A DNA stretch of 64,000 nucleotides from Chachezhania sediminis (GTDB taxonomy: Bacteria; Pseudomonadota; Alphaproteobacteria; Rhodobacterales; Rhodobacteraceae): positions 62,001 through 126,000 of the forward strand of contig NZ_VOPH01000007.1 of NCBI RefSeq assembly GCF_009765275.1, given 5' to 3'. Below are positions 35,176 to 45,151 of the stretch, piece by piece. Position numbers and translations under genes: made by a program. How positions within the stretch are numbered: the first letter of the stretch is position 1; every line of letters begins with the position of its first letter. The notes under the pieces were generated by a model that searched no databases, was not told the origin of the DNA, and saw only the letters and a program-made list of their open reading frames with translations.

Positions 35176-36345
35176 TCACTCCGCCGCTGCAGAAAGGGAA
35201 AGGCCGCGCTTGTCCAGCGGCACGAAGGGCCGGTTGTCCGGCCCGGTATAGTTCGCGGACGGTCGGATGATCCTGTTGTCCTCGCGCTGTTCGATCACAT
35301 GGGCGCCCCAGCCTGCGGTGCGCGAGATCACGAATAGCGGCGTGAACATCGCCGTGGGCACCCCCAGCAGGTGGTAGGAGACGGCCGAATACCAGTCAAG
35401 GTTCGGGAACATCTTCTTGGCGTCCATCATCACAGTCTCGATCCGCTCGGCGATGGCGAACATCTTTGCCGACCGCGCGGCCTCGGACAAGGCGCGCGCC
35501 ACGCGCTTGCTTACCACATTGCGGGGGTCGGACACGGTATAGACCGGATGACCGAAGCCGATGACAACCTCTTTCCGCTCCATCCGGGCGCGGATGTCGG
35601 CTTCGGCCTCGTCCGGGCTGGCATAACGCTTCTGGATCTCGAAGGCGACTTCGTTGGCGCCGCCATGCCTGGGTCCACGCAGGGCACCGATGGCCCCGGT
35701 GACGGCTGAATAGACGTCAGACCCCGTGCCCGCAATGGAGCGCGCCGTGAAGGTCGAGGCATTGAACTCGTGCTCGGCATAGAGGTTCAGCGTGACATGC
35801 ATCGCGCGGACCTGTGCCTCGGTCGGCTTGTGGCCGTGCAGCAGGTGCAGGAAGTGGCCGGCGATGCTGTCGTCGTTGGTCTCGACCTCGATCCGGCGTC
35901 CGTTCTGGGCATAGTGATACCAATAAAGCAGCATCGACCCCTGAACGGCGATCAGTCGGTCGACGATGTCCCGTGCGCCGGGGATGTTGTGATCCGACGC
36001 CTCGGGCAGCGTACAGCCGAGCGCCGACACGCCGCACCGCAGGACGTCCATCGGATGGGCCGCCGCCGGGATCGCCTCCAGCGTAGCGCGCACTGCCTTG
36101 GGCAGGCCGCGCAGGCCGCGCAGCCTGGCCTTGTAGGCCGCCAGTTCCGGCGGCGTCGGCAGGGCGCCGTGGATCAGCAGATAGGCCACCTCCTCGTAAT
36201 CGCAGGCCTCGGCCAGGTCCAGGATGTCATAGCCGCGATAATGCAGGTCGTTCCCGCTCTGCCCGACGGAGCAGAGCGCGGTATTGCCTGCCGTGACGCC
36301 CGAAAGCGCCACGGATTTCTTCGGTTTCATTGTGGAACCGTTCAT
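35176..36345 (-). CDS. prpC: 2-methylcitrate synthase
   Basis: A 389-residue citrate-synthase-fold enzyme condensing propionyl-CoA and oxaloacetate. It shows [20 protein letters not shown] near residue 35, catalytic [11 protein letters not shown] (about residue 190), GPRHGGANE (about residue 226) and [14 protein letters not shown] (about residue 273). The short length and the lack of the N-terminal domain of large citrate synthases point to PrpC. ATG 36345 has a GAGGAGG ribosome site. It is followed by prpB and preceded by prpD at 12 bases, which confirms the assignment. Confidence 0.95.
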   Translation of the reverse strand: MNGSTMKPKKSVALSGVTAGNTALCSVGQSGNDLHYRGYDILDLAEACDYEEVAYLLIHGALPTPPELAAYKARLRGLRGLPKAVRATLEAIPAAAHPMDVLRCGVSALGCTLPEASDHNIPGARDIVDRLIAVQGSMLLYWYHYAQNGRRIEVETNDDSIAGHFLHLLHGHKPTEAQVRAMHVTLNLYAEHEFNASTFTARSIAGTGSDVYSAVTGAIGALRGPRHGGANEVAFEIQKRYASPDEAEADIRARMERKEVVIGFGHPVYTVSDPRNVVSKRVARALSEAARSAKMFAIAERIETVMMDAKKMFPNLDWYSAVSYHLLGVPTAMFTPLFVISRTAGWGAHVIEQREDNRIIRPSANYTGPDNRPFVPLDKRGLSLSAAAE

Positions 36346-36357
36346 GGTTCGTCCTCC

Positions 36358-37869
36358 TCAGCTCCAGTCGAAAATGCCGTGGGGCCGCGGGGTCCCCAGC
36401 TTGTCGGCGTCCACCGCGAAGTTCAGCTGTCCCAGATCCCCGGCCCCCAGGTCGGCCAGGCCCTGAGCCGCGGCAAGGAATCGCTGCTGTTCGGCACCGG
36501 TCAGGACGCCTTCGGACAGGCTCAGGAACTTGCCGACGTAATGTTCGCGCACGAAGGGGCGCGCGCCGTCCGGGTGGGCATCGGCCAGCGCCAGCTCGTC
36601 CACGATCTTGGATCCGTCGTCCAGCGTGACGGTCACCCGCCCCCCGAACGCTTTTTCCTTCGGATCGCGACTGTGATAGCGGCGGGTCCAGTCCGGGTCC
36701 TCGGCAGTCGAGATCTTGTGCCAGAGCGCCACCGTTTCAGGCCGGCCGGCACGTTCCGGGGCATAGCTTTTCTCGTGATGCCAGCCGCCGTCTTCCAGGG
36801 CCACCGCGAAGATGTACATGATCGAATGATCCAGCGTTTCACGGCTGGCCTTCGGGTCCATCTTTTGCGGATCCCCCGCCCCGGTGCCGATGACATAGTG
36901 GGTGTGGTGCGAGGTCTCGATCAGGATCGACTTCACCCTGGAAAGATCGCCGATCAACGGACCCATGCGCCGCGCAAGGTCGATCAGGGCCTGGCTTTGA
37001 TACTCGGCCGAATGCTCCTTGGTATAGGTGTCCAGGATCGCGCGCTTTGGCTCTCCCTTTCCGGGCAGCGGCACGTGATAGACGGCCTCGGGCCCCGAAA
37101 GTATCCGGGCGATGAAGCCATCCTCGCCCTCCCATGCCGGGCTGGGCGCACCTTCGCCGCGCATCACGCGGTCGACCGCCTCCACCGCCATCTTGCCCGC
37201 GAAGGCCGGGGCAAAGGCCTTCCAGCTGGAAATCTCGCCCTTGCGGCTTTGCCGCGTCGTGGTCGTGACATGCAGCGCTTGCTGAATCGCCTGATAGATC
37301 ACCTCGGTCGGGAGTTTCAGCGCGGCGCCGATGCCGGCCGCCGCCGATGGCCCCAGATGGGCGATGTGGTCGATCTTGTGTTCGTGCAGGCAGATGCCCT
37401 TCACCAGATCCACCTGAATCTCATAGCCCGTGGCCAGACCGCGGACCAGGTCGGCGCCGGACAGGCCGCAATGCTGCGCCACGGCCAGAATCGGCGGGAT
37501 GTTGTCGCCGGGGTGCGAGTATTCGGCGGCAAGGAAGGTGTCGTGAAAATCCAGCTCGCGCACGGCAGTGCCATTGGCCCAGGCCGCCCATTCCGGGCTG
37601 ACGCGGGTGCCGTCGCCCATGCCGAAGACGGTCGCACCCGGCGCAAAGGGATGGCACAAGGCCTGCGCGCGGGCCGACGCCACCGGGCGCCGCGCGACCG
37701 AGGCTGCGGCCACCGCGGCGTTGTCGATCACCCGGTTGATGATCATCTCGGTTACGTCGGCATCGACCGCGACCGGATCGGCGGCCACCTCGGCCATCTT
37801 CCACGCCAGTTGGTCTTCGCGTGCCAACTGTTCGGCGGACTTGTAGGTCCGCACCTCATGCATCTTCAT
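36358..37869 (-). CDS. prpD: 2-methylcitrate dehydratase, MmgE/PrpD family
   Basis: A 503-residue iron-independent dehydratase that converts 2-methylcitrate to 2-methyl-cis-aconitate. Family blocks are [38 protein letters not shown] (about residue 100-120) and [19 protein letters not shown]. It matches the full PrpD length. Its start overlaps the thioesterase stop by 14 bases, so it follows that gene in one operon. Confidence 0.94.
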   Translation of the reverse strand: MKMHEVRTYKSAEQLAREDQLAWKMAEVAADPVAVDADVTEMIINRVIDNAAVAAASVARRPVASARAQALCHPFAPGATVFGMGDGTRVSPEWAAWANGTAVRELDFHDTFLAAEYSHPGDNIPPILAVAQHCGLSGADLVRGLATGYEIQVDLVKGICLHEHKIDHIAHLGPSAAAGIGAALKLPTEVIYQAIQQALHVTTTTRQSRKGEISSWKAFAPAFAGKMAVEAVDRVMRGEGAPSPAWEGEDGFIARILSGPEAVYHVPLPGKGEPKRAILDTYTKEHSAEYQSQALIDLARRMGPLIGDLSRVKSILIETSHHTHYVIGTGAGDPQKMDPKASRETLDHSIMYIFAVALEDGGWHHEKSYAPERAGRPETVALWHKISTAEDPDWTRRYHSRDPKEKAFGGRVTVTLDDGSKIVDELALADAHPDGARPFVREHYVGKFLSLSEGVLTGAEQQRFLAAAQGLADLGAGDLGQLNFAVDADKLGTPRPHGIFDWS

Positions 37870-38269
37870 GCGTTTCTTCCTTGCTTTGAACGTCCTTCAC
37901 GATGGGACGGGGTCGCCCGGCCTCGTCCACCGCGACCATTTCGAACAGGCCTTCCAGCACCCTGCGGCGCTGGCCCGTGCCGGTGTCCTGCGCCTCGCCC
38001 GTGACCGCGACGGTCATGGAACTGCGGCCGACGCGGGTGACGCTTGCGTGCAACTCCAACAGTTCCCCGACCCTCACCGGGGTGGCGAAAGCCACCCGGT
38101 CGGACCGGGCCATCACCACCGCGCCGCCAGCCCGCCGCACCGCCGCGACAAAGGCCGCCTTGGCCAGCAGCAACAGGGCATTTCCCCCGAACAGTGTCCC
38201 GTAGTGGTTGGCCTGTTCGGGAAAGATCATCTCGACCGTCACGGTCGGGTCTGTGACTGGCTGTGACAT
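37856..38269 (-). CDS. Acyl-CoA thioesterase, hotdog fold (YciA/BACH-like)
   Basis: A 137-residue hotdog-fold thioesterase hydrolysing short acyl-CoAs. The catalytic block [22 protein letters not shown] (in parts about residues 13-34) has the conserved Asn-x-x-Gly-x-x-x-Gly-Gly pattern, and [19 protein letters not shown] is typical. First gene of the prp operon, immediately downstream of the operator region shared with the divergent regulator. It probably relieves a build-up of propionyl-CoA or releases CoA (inference). Confidence 0.85.
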   Translation of the reverse strand: MSQPVTDPTVTVEMIFPEQANHYGTLFGGNALLLLAKAAFVAAVRRAGGAVVMARSDRVAFATPVRVGELLELHASVTRVGRSSMTVAVTGEAQDTGTGQRRRVLEGLFEMVAVDEAGRPRPIVKDVQSKEETHEDA

Positions 38270-38291
38270 CGGCTTCGATCGCTCCGGCCTG

Positions 38292-38398
38292 TTCGCAAAA
38301 TTGGCAGGACGACCTTTCCACAGATCAGCATCGGCCCTAAACTGCTGAAAATGTGTAGTCTTGCGAAGGGCGTTTGCAAGGGTTGCGAATTTTGCAAA
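38292..38398. promoter_or_regulatory. Operator cluster for the prp regulator
   Basis: The 138-base divergent region holds several related TTGCGAA/TTTGCAAA half-sites: TTCGCAAAATTGGC (38292-38305), TTGCGAAG (38361-38368) with TTTGCAAGG (38373-38381), and TTGCGAATTTTGCAAA (38383-38398). Regulators of the ScfR/RamB class are known to bind AAAGTTTGCAAA-like dyads, so these are the likely sites for the adjacent regulator, controlling both itself and prp. Confidence 0.6.
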
Positions 38399-38407
38399 GG
38401 ACGGGTG

Positions 38408-39820
38408 ATGAAAAAGGCATTCATGGGCGTCCGGCTGCGTCGCCTGCGCGAAGAACGCCGGTTGAGCCAGGCGGCCCTGGCCCGCGCGCTGGAACTGTCA
38501 CCCAGCTATCTCAACCAGATGGAGCGTAACCAGCGGCCGCTGACGGTACCTGTCCTTTTGAAACTGAACGCGGTTTTCGGACTCGATGTGCAGCTGTTTT
38601 CCGAAGCGGAAGAGGCGCGGCTGATCCCGGATCTGCGCGCGGCGCTGATGGATCAGAGGGCCGATGCCTCGCTGGCAGAGATCCGCGAGATCGCCGCCAG
38701 CATGCCGGGCGTCGCCCGCGCCATCATCGCGATGAAGTCGCAGCTGCGCGATACGGCCGAACGGCTGGATCTGGTCAGCGGCCACATCACGGGCGAGATG
38801 GGCGCCACCCTTGCCCCCTTCGAATCCGTCAGGGATTACTTCTATCACCGACGGAACCATGTTGCCCTGCTGGACGATGCCGCCGAAAGCATCGGCCGCG
38901 GCCTGCGCCCCGGTCGCATGGCCGAAGGCCTGGCCGACCGCCTGGCCGGGCGTCACGGCATCCGAGTGGCGCTGGACAACAACGCCTCGACCCTTCGCCG
39001 GCATGACCCGGCTTCGGCCATCCTTCACCTGTCGGCGCGGCTGTCGCCCGGGCAGCGCGCCTTCCAGATGGCAACCCAGATCGGGCTTCTGGAACATGGC
39101 GCGGAAATCGACCGCCTGACAGACGAGGCCGGCATGGACAGCGACGAGGCGCGCAATCTGCTGCGGATCGGGTTGGCCAACTATTTCGCGGGCGCCCTGA
39201 TCCTGCCCTACCGCGCCTTCTTCGAGGCCGCCGAGGCCGAGCGTTACGACATCGAACTCCTGTCCCGCCGCTTCGGCGTTGGGTTCGAGACGACCTGCCA
39301 TCGCCTGTCCACCCTGCAGCGGCCCGATGCGCGGGGCGTGCCGTTCTTCTTCATCCGGGTGGACCGGGCCGGAAACATCTCGAAGCGGCAGTCGGCGACC
39401 GATTTCCACTTTTCCCGGATTGGCGGCTCCTGTCCCTTGTGGAATGTCTACGAGGCCTTTTCCCGGCCCGGAGAGGTTCTGACCCAGGTCGCCCAGATGC
39501 CGGACGGGCGGTCCTATCTGTGGATCGCGCGGACGGTCAGCCATGGCGCCGGCGGTTATGGCGCGCCGGTCAAACGGTTTTCTGTCGCGCTGGGATGCGA
39601 TCTGGCCCATGCTGAACGGCTGGTCTATTCGCGCGGGATCGATATGCGGCAGCCGGATCTGGCGACGCCGATCGGCGCAGGCTGCAAGATCTGCGAACGC
39701 CCGGCTTGCCCCCAACGTGCCTTCCCGATGACCGGCCGCCGCGTGCAGGCCGATCCCCAGCGGGCCAACTTCTCTCCCTATGCTGCCGAGACAGGCCTGC
39801 GGAATGTGAAATCCGACTGA
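38408..39820 (+). CDS. Short-chain fatty acyl regulator, XRE/ScfR family (prp-associated)
   Basis: A 470-residue regulator. An XRE helix-turn-helix occupies residues 6-62 (LSQAALARALELSPSYLNQM). A central domain related to IrrE/ImmA includes SFRIGLANYF-like NLLRIGLANYFAGALILPYR and HFSRIGGSCPLWNVYEAF. A C-terminal cysteine cluster CKICERPACPQRAFP lies near residue 415. This is the layout of the acyl-CoA-responsive RamB/PrpR/ScfR group. ATG 38408 follows the operator sites. Divergent from the prp operon, which it presumably controls. A second copy is at 43706 by the glyoxylate genes. Confidence 0.88.
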   Translation: MKKAFMGVRLRRLREERRLSQAALARALELSPSYLNQMERNQRPLTVPVLLKLNAVFGLDVQLFSEAEEARLIPDLRAALMDQRADASLAEIREIAASMPGVARAIIAMKSQLRDTAERLDLVSGHITGEMGATLAPFESVRDYFYHRRNHVALLDDAAESIGRGLRPGRMAEGLADRLAGRHGIRVALDNNASTLRRHDPASAILHLSARLSPGQRAFQMATQIGLLEHGAEIDRLTDEAGMDSDEARNLLRIGLANYFAGALILPYRAFFEAAEAERYDIELLSRRFGVGFETTCHRLSTLQRPDARGVPFFFIRVDRAGNISKRQSATDFHFSRIGGSCPLWNVYEAFSRPGEVLTQVAQMPDGRSYLWIARTVSHGAGGYGAPVKRFSVALGCDLAHAERLVYSRGIDMRQPDLATPIGAGCKICERPACPQRAFPMTGRRVQADPQRANFSPYAAETGLRNVKSD

Positions 39821-40142
39821 AGAAACCAGCCTTCAAATCCTGATAAATATATCAACCATCTGTTTTATATACTTATTCTTGATGCCGGCGTGCAGGCATC
39901 CTATCTGGCATTTCAAGACAGGCAGCCAGCCTGGCGCCAGCCCCCCATCAGAACATGCAGCCTTCGCTCGTGGCAGGTCGCGCGCCAGTCACCAGCGACC
40001 GGACGAGCATCCGTGCCACGGACAGGCAGCCGGATTTTCGCCAGCACCCCATTCCGGCCCCGATACCCGGCGACCTTTCGGCAGCCAGGCAGATTGGCCC
40101 CGAACCCCAGGTAGTCCCTCCCGAATATCCGGATCGCCATGG
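39821..40142 (+). ncRNA. Candidate small RNA or long 3-prime leader region (no gene)
   Basis: A 412-base gap separates the regulator from the isocitrate lyase gene. It begins with an unusually AT-rich block (39838-39882, including TATATA-like runs) suited to a promoter, and ends in a T-tailed hairpin at 40143-40166 on the plus strand. No protein in between is convincing. A plus-strand transcript of about 280-300 bases is possible. This is a structural inference only. Confidence 0.3.
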
Positions 40143-40171
40143 CCCCGGAACCAACCGGTTCCGGGGCTTTT
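40143..40171. terminator. Strong GC hairpin with T tail
   Basis: CCCCGGAACC (40143-40152) and GGTTCCGGGG (40157-40166) form a perfect 10-base stem with a 4-base loop, followed by CTTTTA on the plus strand. It can end a plus-strand transcript and, being 67 bases past the aceA stop, may also serve the minus-strand aceB-aceA operon. Confidence 0.75.
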
Positions 40172-40232
40172 ACGCTTCACGGCCCGTTGGGGCCGCGCAC
40201 CGGCTTGTCGCACCAGGGGTGCGCTGCGCCGC

Positions 40233-41843
40233 CTACTCGGCTGCGAACTGGTTCATGGTGTTGGCCTCGCCGCCCGCTTTCAGCGCACGGTCGCCGCCGA
40301 CCATTTCCTTGAACGTGTCGCCCAGATCGGAGCCCACCTCGTGCTGATGCTTCACGGCCGAGATCCCCCGGCGGATTTCCTCGCGCTGGACGGTGGCGAC
40401 ATAGGCCAGCATCTTGTCTTCACCGAAATATCCGCGCGACAGCTCGTCCACCGACTTGGCGGTCAGGTGGAAGGTCGGCAGCGTGATCAGGTTGTGGAAC
40501 ACGCCGGCCCGCGCTGCGATGTCGGTCTGGAACGCGCGCAGGCGGGCGTCAGCCTCCTGCCCCAGTTCGGTCGCGTCGAAATCGGGCTTCATCAGCTCGT
40601 TGCCGTCCGGATAGTCGCCGGCCGCGATCCTGCCCTCTTCCAGCCACTGGGCGCGGACCTGCTTGCGCAGATTCAGCGTCCAGTTGAAGCTGGGCGAGTT
40701 GTTGTAGGTCAGCTTGGCCTGCGGCGCCTTCTTTCGGATCTCGTTCACCATCGAGGCGATCTCGTCCACGTTCGGCGTATCCGTCTCGATCCACAGCAGG
40801 TCGGCATTGCCGTTTTCCAGAACCGCAACGCAATCCTCGATCACGCGGTTCCGGCCGGTGCCTTCCTTGAACGGGAAGAGACCGTTCGGCAGGCGCAGCG
40901 GCTTCACGAATTCGCCGCCCTGATAGAGCGCAAGTTCCCCTTCCTGGATCGGGTTGGCTTCGGTGATCGGTTCGGTCTTCAACCACTTGATGTACTGCGA
41001 GGCATGATCGCCCGGCGCCTGACTGACCGGAACCTTCTGCGTCAGACCCGCGCCAAGGCTGTCGGTCCGCGCCACGATCACGCCGTCATTGACATCCAAC
41101 TCCTCGAAGGCCAGGCGGCAAGCGCGCAGCTTTTCGATGAAATCCTCGCGCGGGACGGTGACCTTGCCGTCCTGGTGGCCGCACTGCTTGGCGTCCGAGA
41201 CCTGGTTTTCGATCTGCAGCGCGCAGGCGCCCGCCTTGATCAGTTCCTTGGCCAGCAGATAGGTCGCGTGTTCGTTGCCGAAGCCCGCGTCGATGTCGGC
41301 GATGATCGGCACGACATGGGTTTCATAGGCATCGATTTTCGCGATCACGTCGGCCCGGGCGGCGGCATCCGGGGCCGTTTTCAGTTCCTTGAATAGATCA
41401 TTCAGTTCGACCTCGTCGGCCTGCCGCAGCGAGACATAGATCTCGCGGATAAGGTCGGCGACGGCAGTCTTTTCGTGCATCGACTGGTCCGGCAAGTGGC
41501 CCCAGGTATTTCGCAAACCGGCAACCATCCAGCCCGAAAGGTAGACATAGGTTCCCTTGGCCGTGCCGCGCATGCGCTTGACTGCCTTGATCATCTGCTG
41601 GGCGTGGAAACCGGACCAGCAGCCCAGCGACTGCGTGAACTTGGACGTGTCGGCGTCATAGGCCGCCATGTCCGCGCGCATCACCGTTGCCATGTCACGG
41701 GCGATGTCCAGATGCGAGTCCCAGGTGTTCTGGATCTTCAGCTGGACGATGTCGTCGACAGACACGCCGCCCGGGGCCTGGCCCGACGGATAGCGGGCGA
41801 TCACCGCGTCGCGGATCGCGGAATAGGTTTTCGGTTGAGCCAT
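40233..41843 (-). CDS. aceA: Isocitrate lyase
   Basis: A 536-residue glyoxylate-bypass enzyme splitting isocitrate into succinate and glyoxylate. The active-site Cys-Gly-His is in DAKQCGHQDGKV (about residue 219), with a Gln instead of the second Lys of the usual KKCGH. This substitution and the extended length are characteristic of the long bacterial/eukaryal-like ICL class. NSPSFNWTLNLRKQ and the early ACALQIENQ support the assignment. ATG 41843 is used because upstream sequence in the same frame is a shadow of the neighbour. Next to malate synthase. Confidence 0.95.
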   Translation of the reverse strand: MAQPKTYSAIRDAVIARYPSGQAPGGVSVDDIVQLKIQNTWDSHLDIARDMATVMRADMAAYDADTSKFTQSLGCWSGFHAQQMIKAVKRMRGTAKGTYVYLSGWMVAGLRNTWGHLPDQSMHEKTAVADLIREIYVSLRQADEVELNDLFKELKTAPDAAARADVIAKIDAYETHVVPIIADIDAGFGNEHATYLLAKELIKAGACALQIENQVSDAKQCGHQDGKVTVPREDFIEKLRACRLAFEELDVNDGVIVARTDSLGAGLTQKVPVSQAPGDHASQYIKWLKTEPITEANPIQEGELALYQGGEFVKPLRLPNGLFPFKEGTGRNRVIEDCVAVLENGNADLLWIETDTPNVDEIASMVNEIRKKAPQAKLTYNNSPSFNWTLNLRKQVRAQWLEEGRIAAGDYPDGNELMKPDFDATELGQEADARLRAFQTDIAARAGVFHNLITLPTFHLTAKSVDELSRGYFGEDKMLAYVATVQREEIRRGISAVKHQHEVGSDLGDTFKEMVGGDRALKAGGEANTMNQFAAE

Positions 41844-41926
41844 GATCGGTCTCCTTCTTGGCAGATGAAAGGCCGCGCCCGGAATCTCCGGGCCGCCGAA
41901 AGGGGAAGCAATGTGAACGGGCAGCA

Positions 41927-43567
41927 TCAGTCGAGCGCGTTCAGCACCGCGTAGGCGGGTGTTGTGATGAATTCGGGGGGCGTGTCCGCCAGCACCGCTT
42001 CCTGGAAGATCCGCGCGGCCGAGGCATAGCGGCCGCGGTGAAAGCCGGGCATGCCCAGCCGCCCCAGGATGGCGCCGATTTCCGCCTGGATCAGTTCGGC
42101 CAGCCAGTCCGCATCGGCGACCCGCATGCCGCCGGAGTCCAGCCGAACTTCGGCGCGATGGCGGATCCACTGCCAGATCTGGCTGCGCGAGATCTCGGCC
42201 GTGGCGGCATCTTCCATCAGGTTGTGAATCGGCACGGCACCACGGCCCTGCAGCCACTGCGCAAGGTATTCGATGGCAACCGAGACATTGCCGCGCAACC
42301 CCGCTTCGGTCACGGCACCGTCATGCGGATGCAGCAGCATGTCCGGCGTTACCCGCGGATGCTGACGCGGCTGGCGGATCTGGTTGGCACGCGGCATGTG
42401 GGCGTCGAAGACCTCCATCGCGATGGGCACCAGATCCGGGTGGGCAACCCAAGTGCCGTCGTGACCGGCCGTCACCTCGCGCAGCTTGTCGGCCCGAACC
42501 TTGTCGAAGGCCGCGGCATTGGCCGCGTCATCGCCCCTGACCGGGATCTGCGCAGCCATGCCCCCCATCGCGTGGATGCCTCGGCGGTGGCAGACGTCGA
42601 CCAGACGCGCCGAATAGGCGGCCAGAAACGCACGATCCATCGTCACTTGCGCACGATCAGGCAGGATATAGGCCGCGTGGGACCGCAGGCACTTGATATA
42701 GCTGAAGATGTAGTCCCATCGCCCGCAGTTCAGACCGGCGATGTGATCGCGCAGCTCCCAGACGATCTCGTCCATCTCGAAGGAAGCGCGCAGCGTCTCG
42801 ATCAGGACCGTGGCCTTGATCGTGGCATTGGGCATGCCCAGCCTTTCCTGCGTGCAGACGAAGATATCGTTCCACAACCGCGCCTCGCGGTGGTTTTCCA
42901 GCTTCGGCAGGTAATAGAATGGGCCGCGGTCGGTTTCCGCCAGCGCCACGGCGTTATGGTAGGCATGCAGCCCGAAGTCGAAGAGCGATGCCGCGACAGG
43001 ATTGCCGTTCAGCATCACGTTCGCCTCGTCCATGTGCAGCCCGCGCGGACGGACGATCATCACCGCCGTCTCGTCCCCCGTCGCATAGGACTTGCCGGTT
43101 TTCGGATCCTCGTAGGCCAGGCAGCCGTCGCGATAGTCGAGCATGTTGACCTGGCCCGCGATCATGATGTCGAAGCGCGGGGCCGAGGCATCCTCGAAAT
43201 CCGCCATGAAGACCTTGGCGCCGGAGTTCAGGGCATTGATCATCATCTTGCGGTCGACGGGGCCGGTGATTTCGACCCGGCGGTCGGCCAGCACATCTGG
43301 CACGGGCGCTGCTTCCCAGGCGCCGTTGCGGATATCGGCGGTTTCCACCAGGAATTCCGGTAGAAATCCGGTGTCATAACCGTGCTGACGGCCGGCCCGT
43401 GCGGTGCGCAGGGCATTCAGACGCGGTCCGAATTCCACCTGCAGAGCGGCCAGGAAGGCCAGCGCCTCGGGTGTCAGCACACGGTCGATGCCCGGCCCGT
43501 CGCGCAGCACCATGGGTTGAAGGCTTGCAGCCGGTGCCGCGGCAGAGATCGGTTGGGCAAGGGTCAT
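41927..43567 (-). CDS. aceB: Malate synthase A
   Basis: A 546-residue malate synthase A combining glyoxylate and acetyl-CoA. The catalytic region includes the Arg in VMIVRPRGLHMDE (about residue 165), then FYYLPKLENHREARLWNDIF (about residue 215) and AIEYLAQWLQGRGAVPIHNL (about residue 430). The length (about 530-550) and absence of an insertion domain favour AceB over GlcB. ATG 43567 (MTLAQP) is preferred to the GTG one codon earlier. It lies 83 bases upstream of aceA in one operon and is divergent from an ScfR-type regulator. Confidence 0.94.
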   Translation of the reverse strand: MTLAQPISAAAPAASLQPMVLRDGPGIDRVLTPEALAFLAALQVEFGPRLNALRTARAGRQHGYDTGFLPEFLVETADIRNGAWEAAPVPDVLADRRVEITGPVDRKMMINALNSGAKVFMADFEDASAPRFDIMIAGQVNMLDYRDGCLAYEDPKTGKSYATGDETAVMIVRPRGLHMDEANVMLNGNPVAASLFDFGLHAYHNAVALAETDRGPFYYLPKLENHREARLWNDIFVCTQERLGMPNATIKATVLIETLRASFEMDEIVWELRDHIAGLNCGRWDYIFSYIKCLRSHAAYILPDRAQVTMDRAFLAAYSARLVDVCHRRGIHAMGGMAAQIPVRGDDAANAAAFDKVRADKLREVTAGHDGTWVAHPDLVPIAMEVFDAHMPRANQIRQPRQHPRVTPDMLLHPHDGAVTEAGLRGNVSVAIEYLAQWLQGRGAVPIHNLMEDAATAEISRSQIWQWIRHRAEVRLDSGGMRVADADWLAELIQAEIGAILGRLGMPGFHRGRYASAARIFQEAVLADTPPEFITTPAYAVLNALD

Positions 43568-43639
43568 CACATCGGCCTTTCTGCTGGATTCGATGGCATG
43601 TGTGATGCTAGTAATGTCACCTATACAATTGAATATCGC

Positions 43640-43706
43640 ATTGTAATTATTGAGTTATTATGTATTCTTTGTAAGGATTTGACCTGCACATCTGTAAGGT
43701 TTGTAA
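43640..43706. promoter_or_regulatory. Operator cluster between aceB and its regulator
   Basis: The strikingly AT-rich divergent region carries repeated TTGTAA-type half-sites: TTGTAA (43641-43646), TTTGTAAGG (43668-43676), CTGTAAGGT (43692-43700) and TTGTAATG (43701-43708, running into the start codon). The spelling differs systematically from the prp-side sites (TTGCGAA/TTTGCAA), which suggests separate recognition by the two paralogous regulators. Confidence 0.5.
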
Positions 43707-45151
43707 TGACGGAACGCGGCGAGAAACTGATCATCGGAGCCCGGTTGAAGCGGCTTCGTCGCACACTGGGATTGACCCAGGCGCAGATGGCACAGGACCT
43801 TGGGGTCTCGGCCTCCTATGTCACGCTGATAGAGGCGAACCAGCGGCCGGTCAGCGCCAAGCTTCTGGTCAGGCTCAGTCAGGTCTACGATTTTTCGCCC
43901 GGAGAGATCGCGGGCGCCAGCGATCTGCAGCTGCAGGCGGATCTTGAGGCCGCGCTGAAGGATCCGCTGTTTGCGGAGTCCATTCCACGCTCCGAGGTGG
44001 AGGAGGTCGTGAATGCCTCGCCGGCGCTTGCGCGGGGGCTGCTGCGCCTTCATGACAAGTACCGCGCCATGGCGATGGCCGCGATTTCCGAGGCAAATCC
44101 CTTTTCCGATCGCGACAAGGTCGAGCTTCTGGAACAGACTGCCCGCCCGGTCGACGAGGTCCGCGCGCATTTCCATGCCCGTCGCAATCACGTGGACGCG
44201 CTGGACCGCGCAGCCGAGGATCTGGCGGATGAGTTGAAGATCTGGCGGACCGAACCACAGATCGTGCTGAATGACCGGCTGCGGGAACGGCATGGCTATC
44301 GCGTGCGGATCCTGCCGCAGGATGTGATGCCGGGGCAGCTGAGGCTGCTGGACCCGCATCGGCGGCATCTGAACCTGTCGGAACGGCTGGACCAGCCCGG
44401 CCGCCGCTTCCAGATCGCCGTGCAGATCGCCCGTCTGGAATACGATGTCCTGATCGCGGACGAAGCGCAGGCGGCCGGGTTTTCCGGCGCCGCGCTGCCG
44501 CTGGCGCGCGCGAGTTTCGCCAATTACTTCGCCGCCGCTCTCCTGATGCCCTATCGCCGGTTCCTGAAAGCCGCGGAAAGCGAACGCTACGATGTCGAGC
44601 TTCTGTGCCAGCGCTTCGGCACCAGCTTCGAACAGGTCGCCCACCGGCTGACGACACTGCAGCGCCCCGAGGCGCGGGGCGTGCCGTTCTTCTTCGTCCG
44701 CATGGACCGCGCCGGGAACGTGTCGAAACGGTTCAGCGCGGGGCGCTTCCATTTCTCGAAGTTCGGCGGGTCCTGCCCGCTCTGGAACATCCATTCCTGT
44801 TTCGTGACGCCCGAGCGGGTGCAGACCCAGGTGATCGCAATGCCCGATGGGACGACCTATTTCTCGATCGCGCGGACGGTGACGCGGCAGATGGGCACCT
44901 TTGCCAACCCGGCGGCGCCCTTCGCCATCGGGCTGGGATGCGACATCGCCTATGCGCCACGGCTGATCTATGCGCAGGATCTGGACCTTGATGCTGTGCT
45001 GCCCGTCGAGATCGGGGTGAACTGCTATCTGTGCGAACGCCCGCACTGCCCGTCCAGGGCCTATCCGCCAATCAACCGTCCGTTCGTCTTTTCAGAGCGC
45101 GAACGGGGCGTATCGAGCTTCGGCTTCGCGTCGGACGAGGCGATGGGGTAA
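43706..45151 (+). CDS. Short-chain fatty acyl regulator, XRE/ScfR family (ace-associated)
   Basis: A 481-residue paralog of the regulator at 38408. It has an N-terminal XRE HTH (residues 10-64, LTQAQMAQDLGVSASYVTLI) followed by LPLARASFANYFAAALLMPY and FHFSKFGGSCPLWNIHSCF. The C-terminal cysteine cluster is CYLCERPHCPSRAYPP. ATG 43706 begins inside the last operator half-site, which would let the protein block its own translation start region. Divergent from aceB-aceA. By analogy with RamB of actinobacteria it likely controls the glyoxylate bypass in response to acetyl-CoA-related signals (inference). Confidence 0.88.
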   Translation: MTERGEKLIIGARLKRLRRTLGLTQAQMAQDLGVSASYVTLIEANQRPVSAKLLVRLSQVYDFSPGEIAGASDLQLQADLEAALKDPLFAESIPRSEVEEVVNASPALARGLLRLHDKYRAMAMAAISEANPFSDRDKVELLEQTARPVDEVRAHFHARRNHVDALDRAAEDLADELKIWRTEPQIVLNDRLRERHGYRVRILPQDVMPGQLRLLDPHRRHLNLSERLDQPGRRFQIAVQIARLEYDVLIADEAQAAGFSGAALPLARASFANYFAAALLMPYRRFLKAAESERYDVELLCQRFGTSFEQVAHRLTTLQRPEARGVPFFFVRMDRAGNVSKRFSAGRFHFSKFGGSCPLWNIHSCFVTPERVQTQVIAMPDGTTYFSIARTVTRQMGTFANPAAPFAIGLGCDIAYAPRLIYAQDLDLDAVLPVEIGVNCYLCERPHCPSRAYPPINRPFVFSERERGVSSFGFASDEAMG

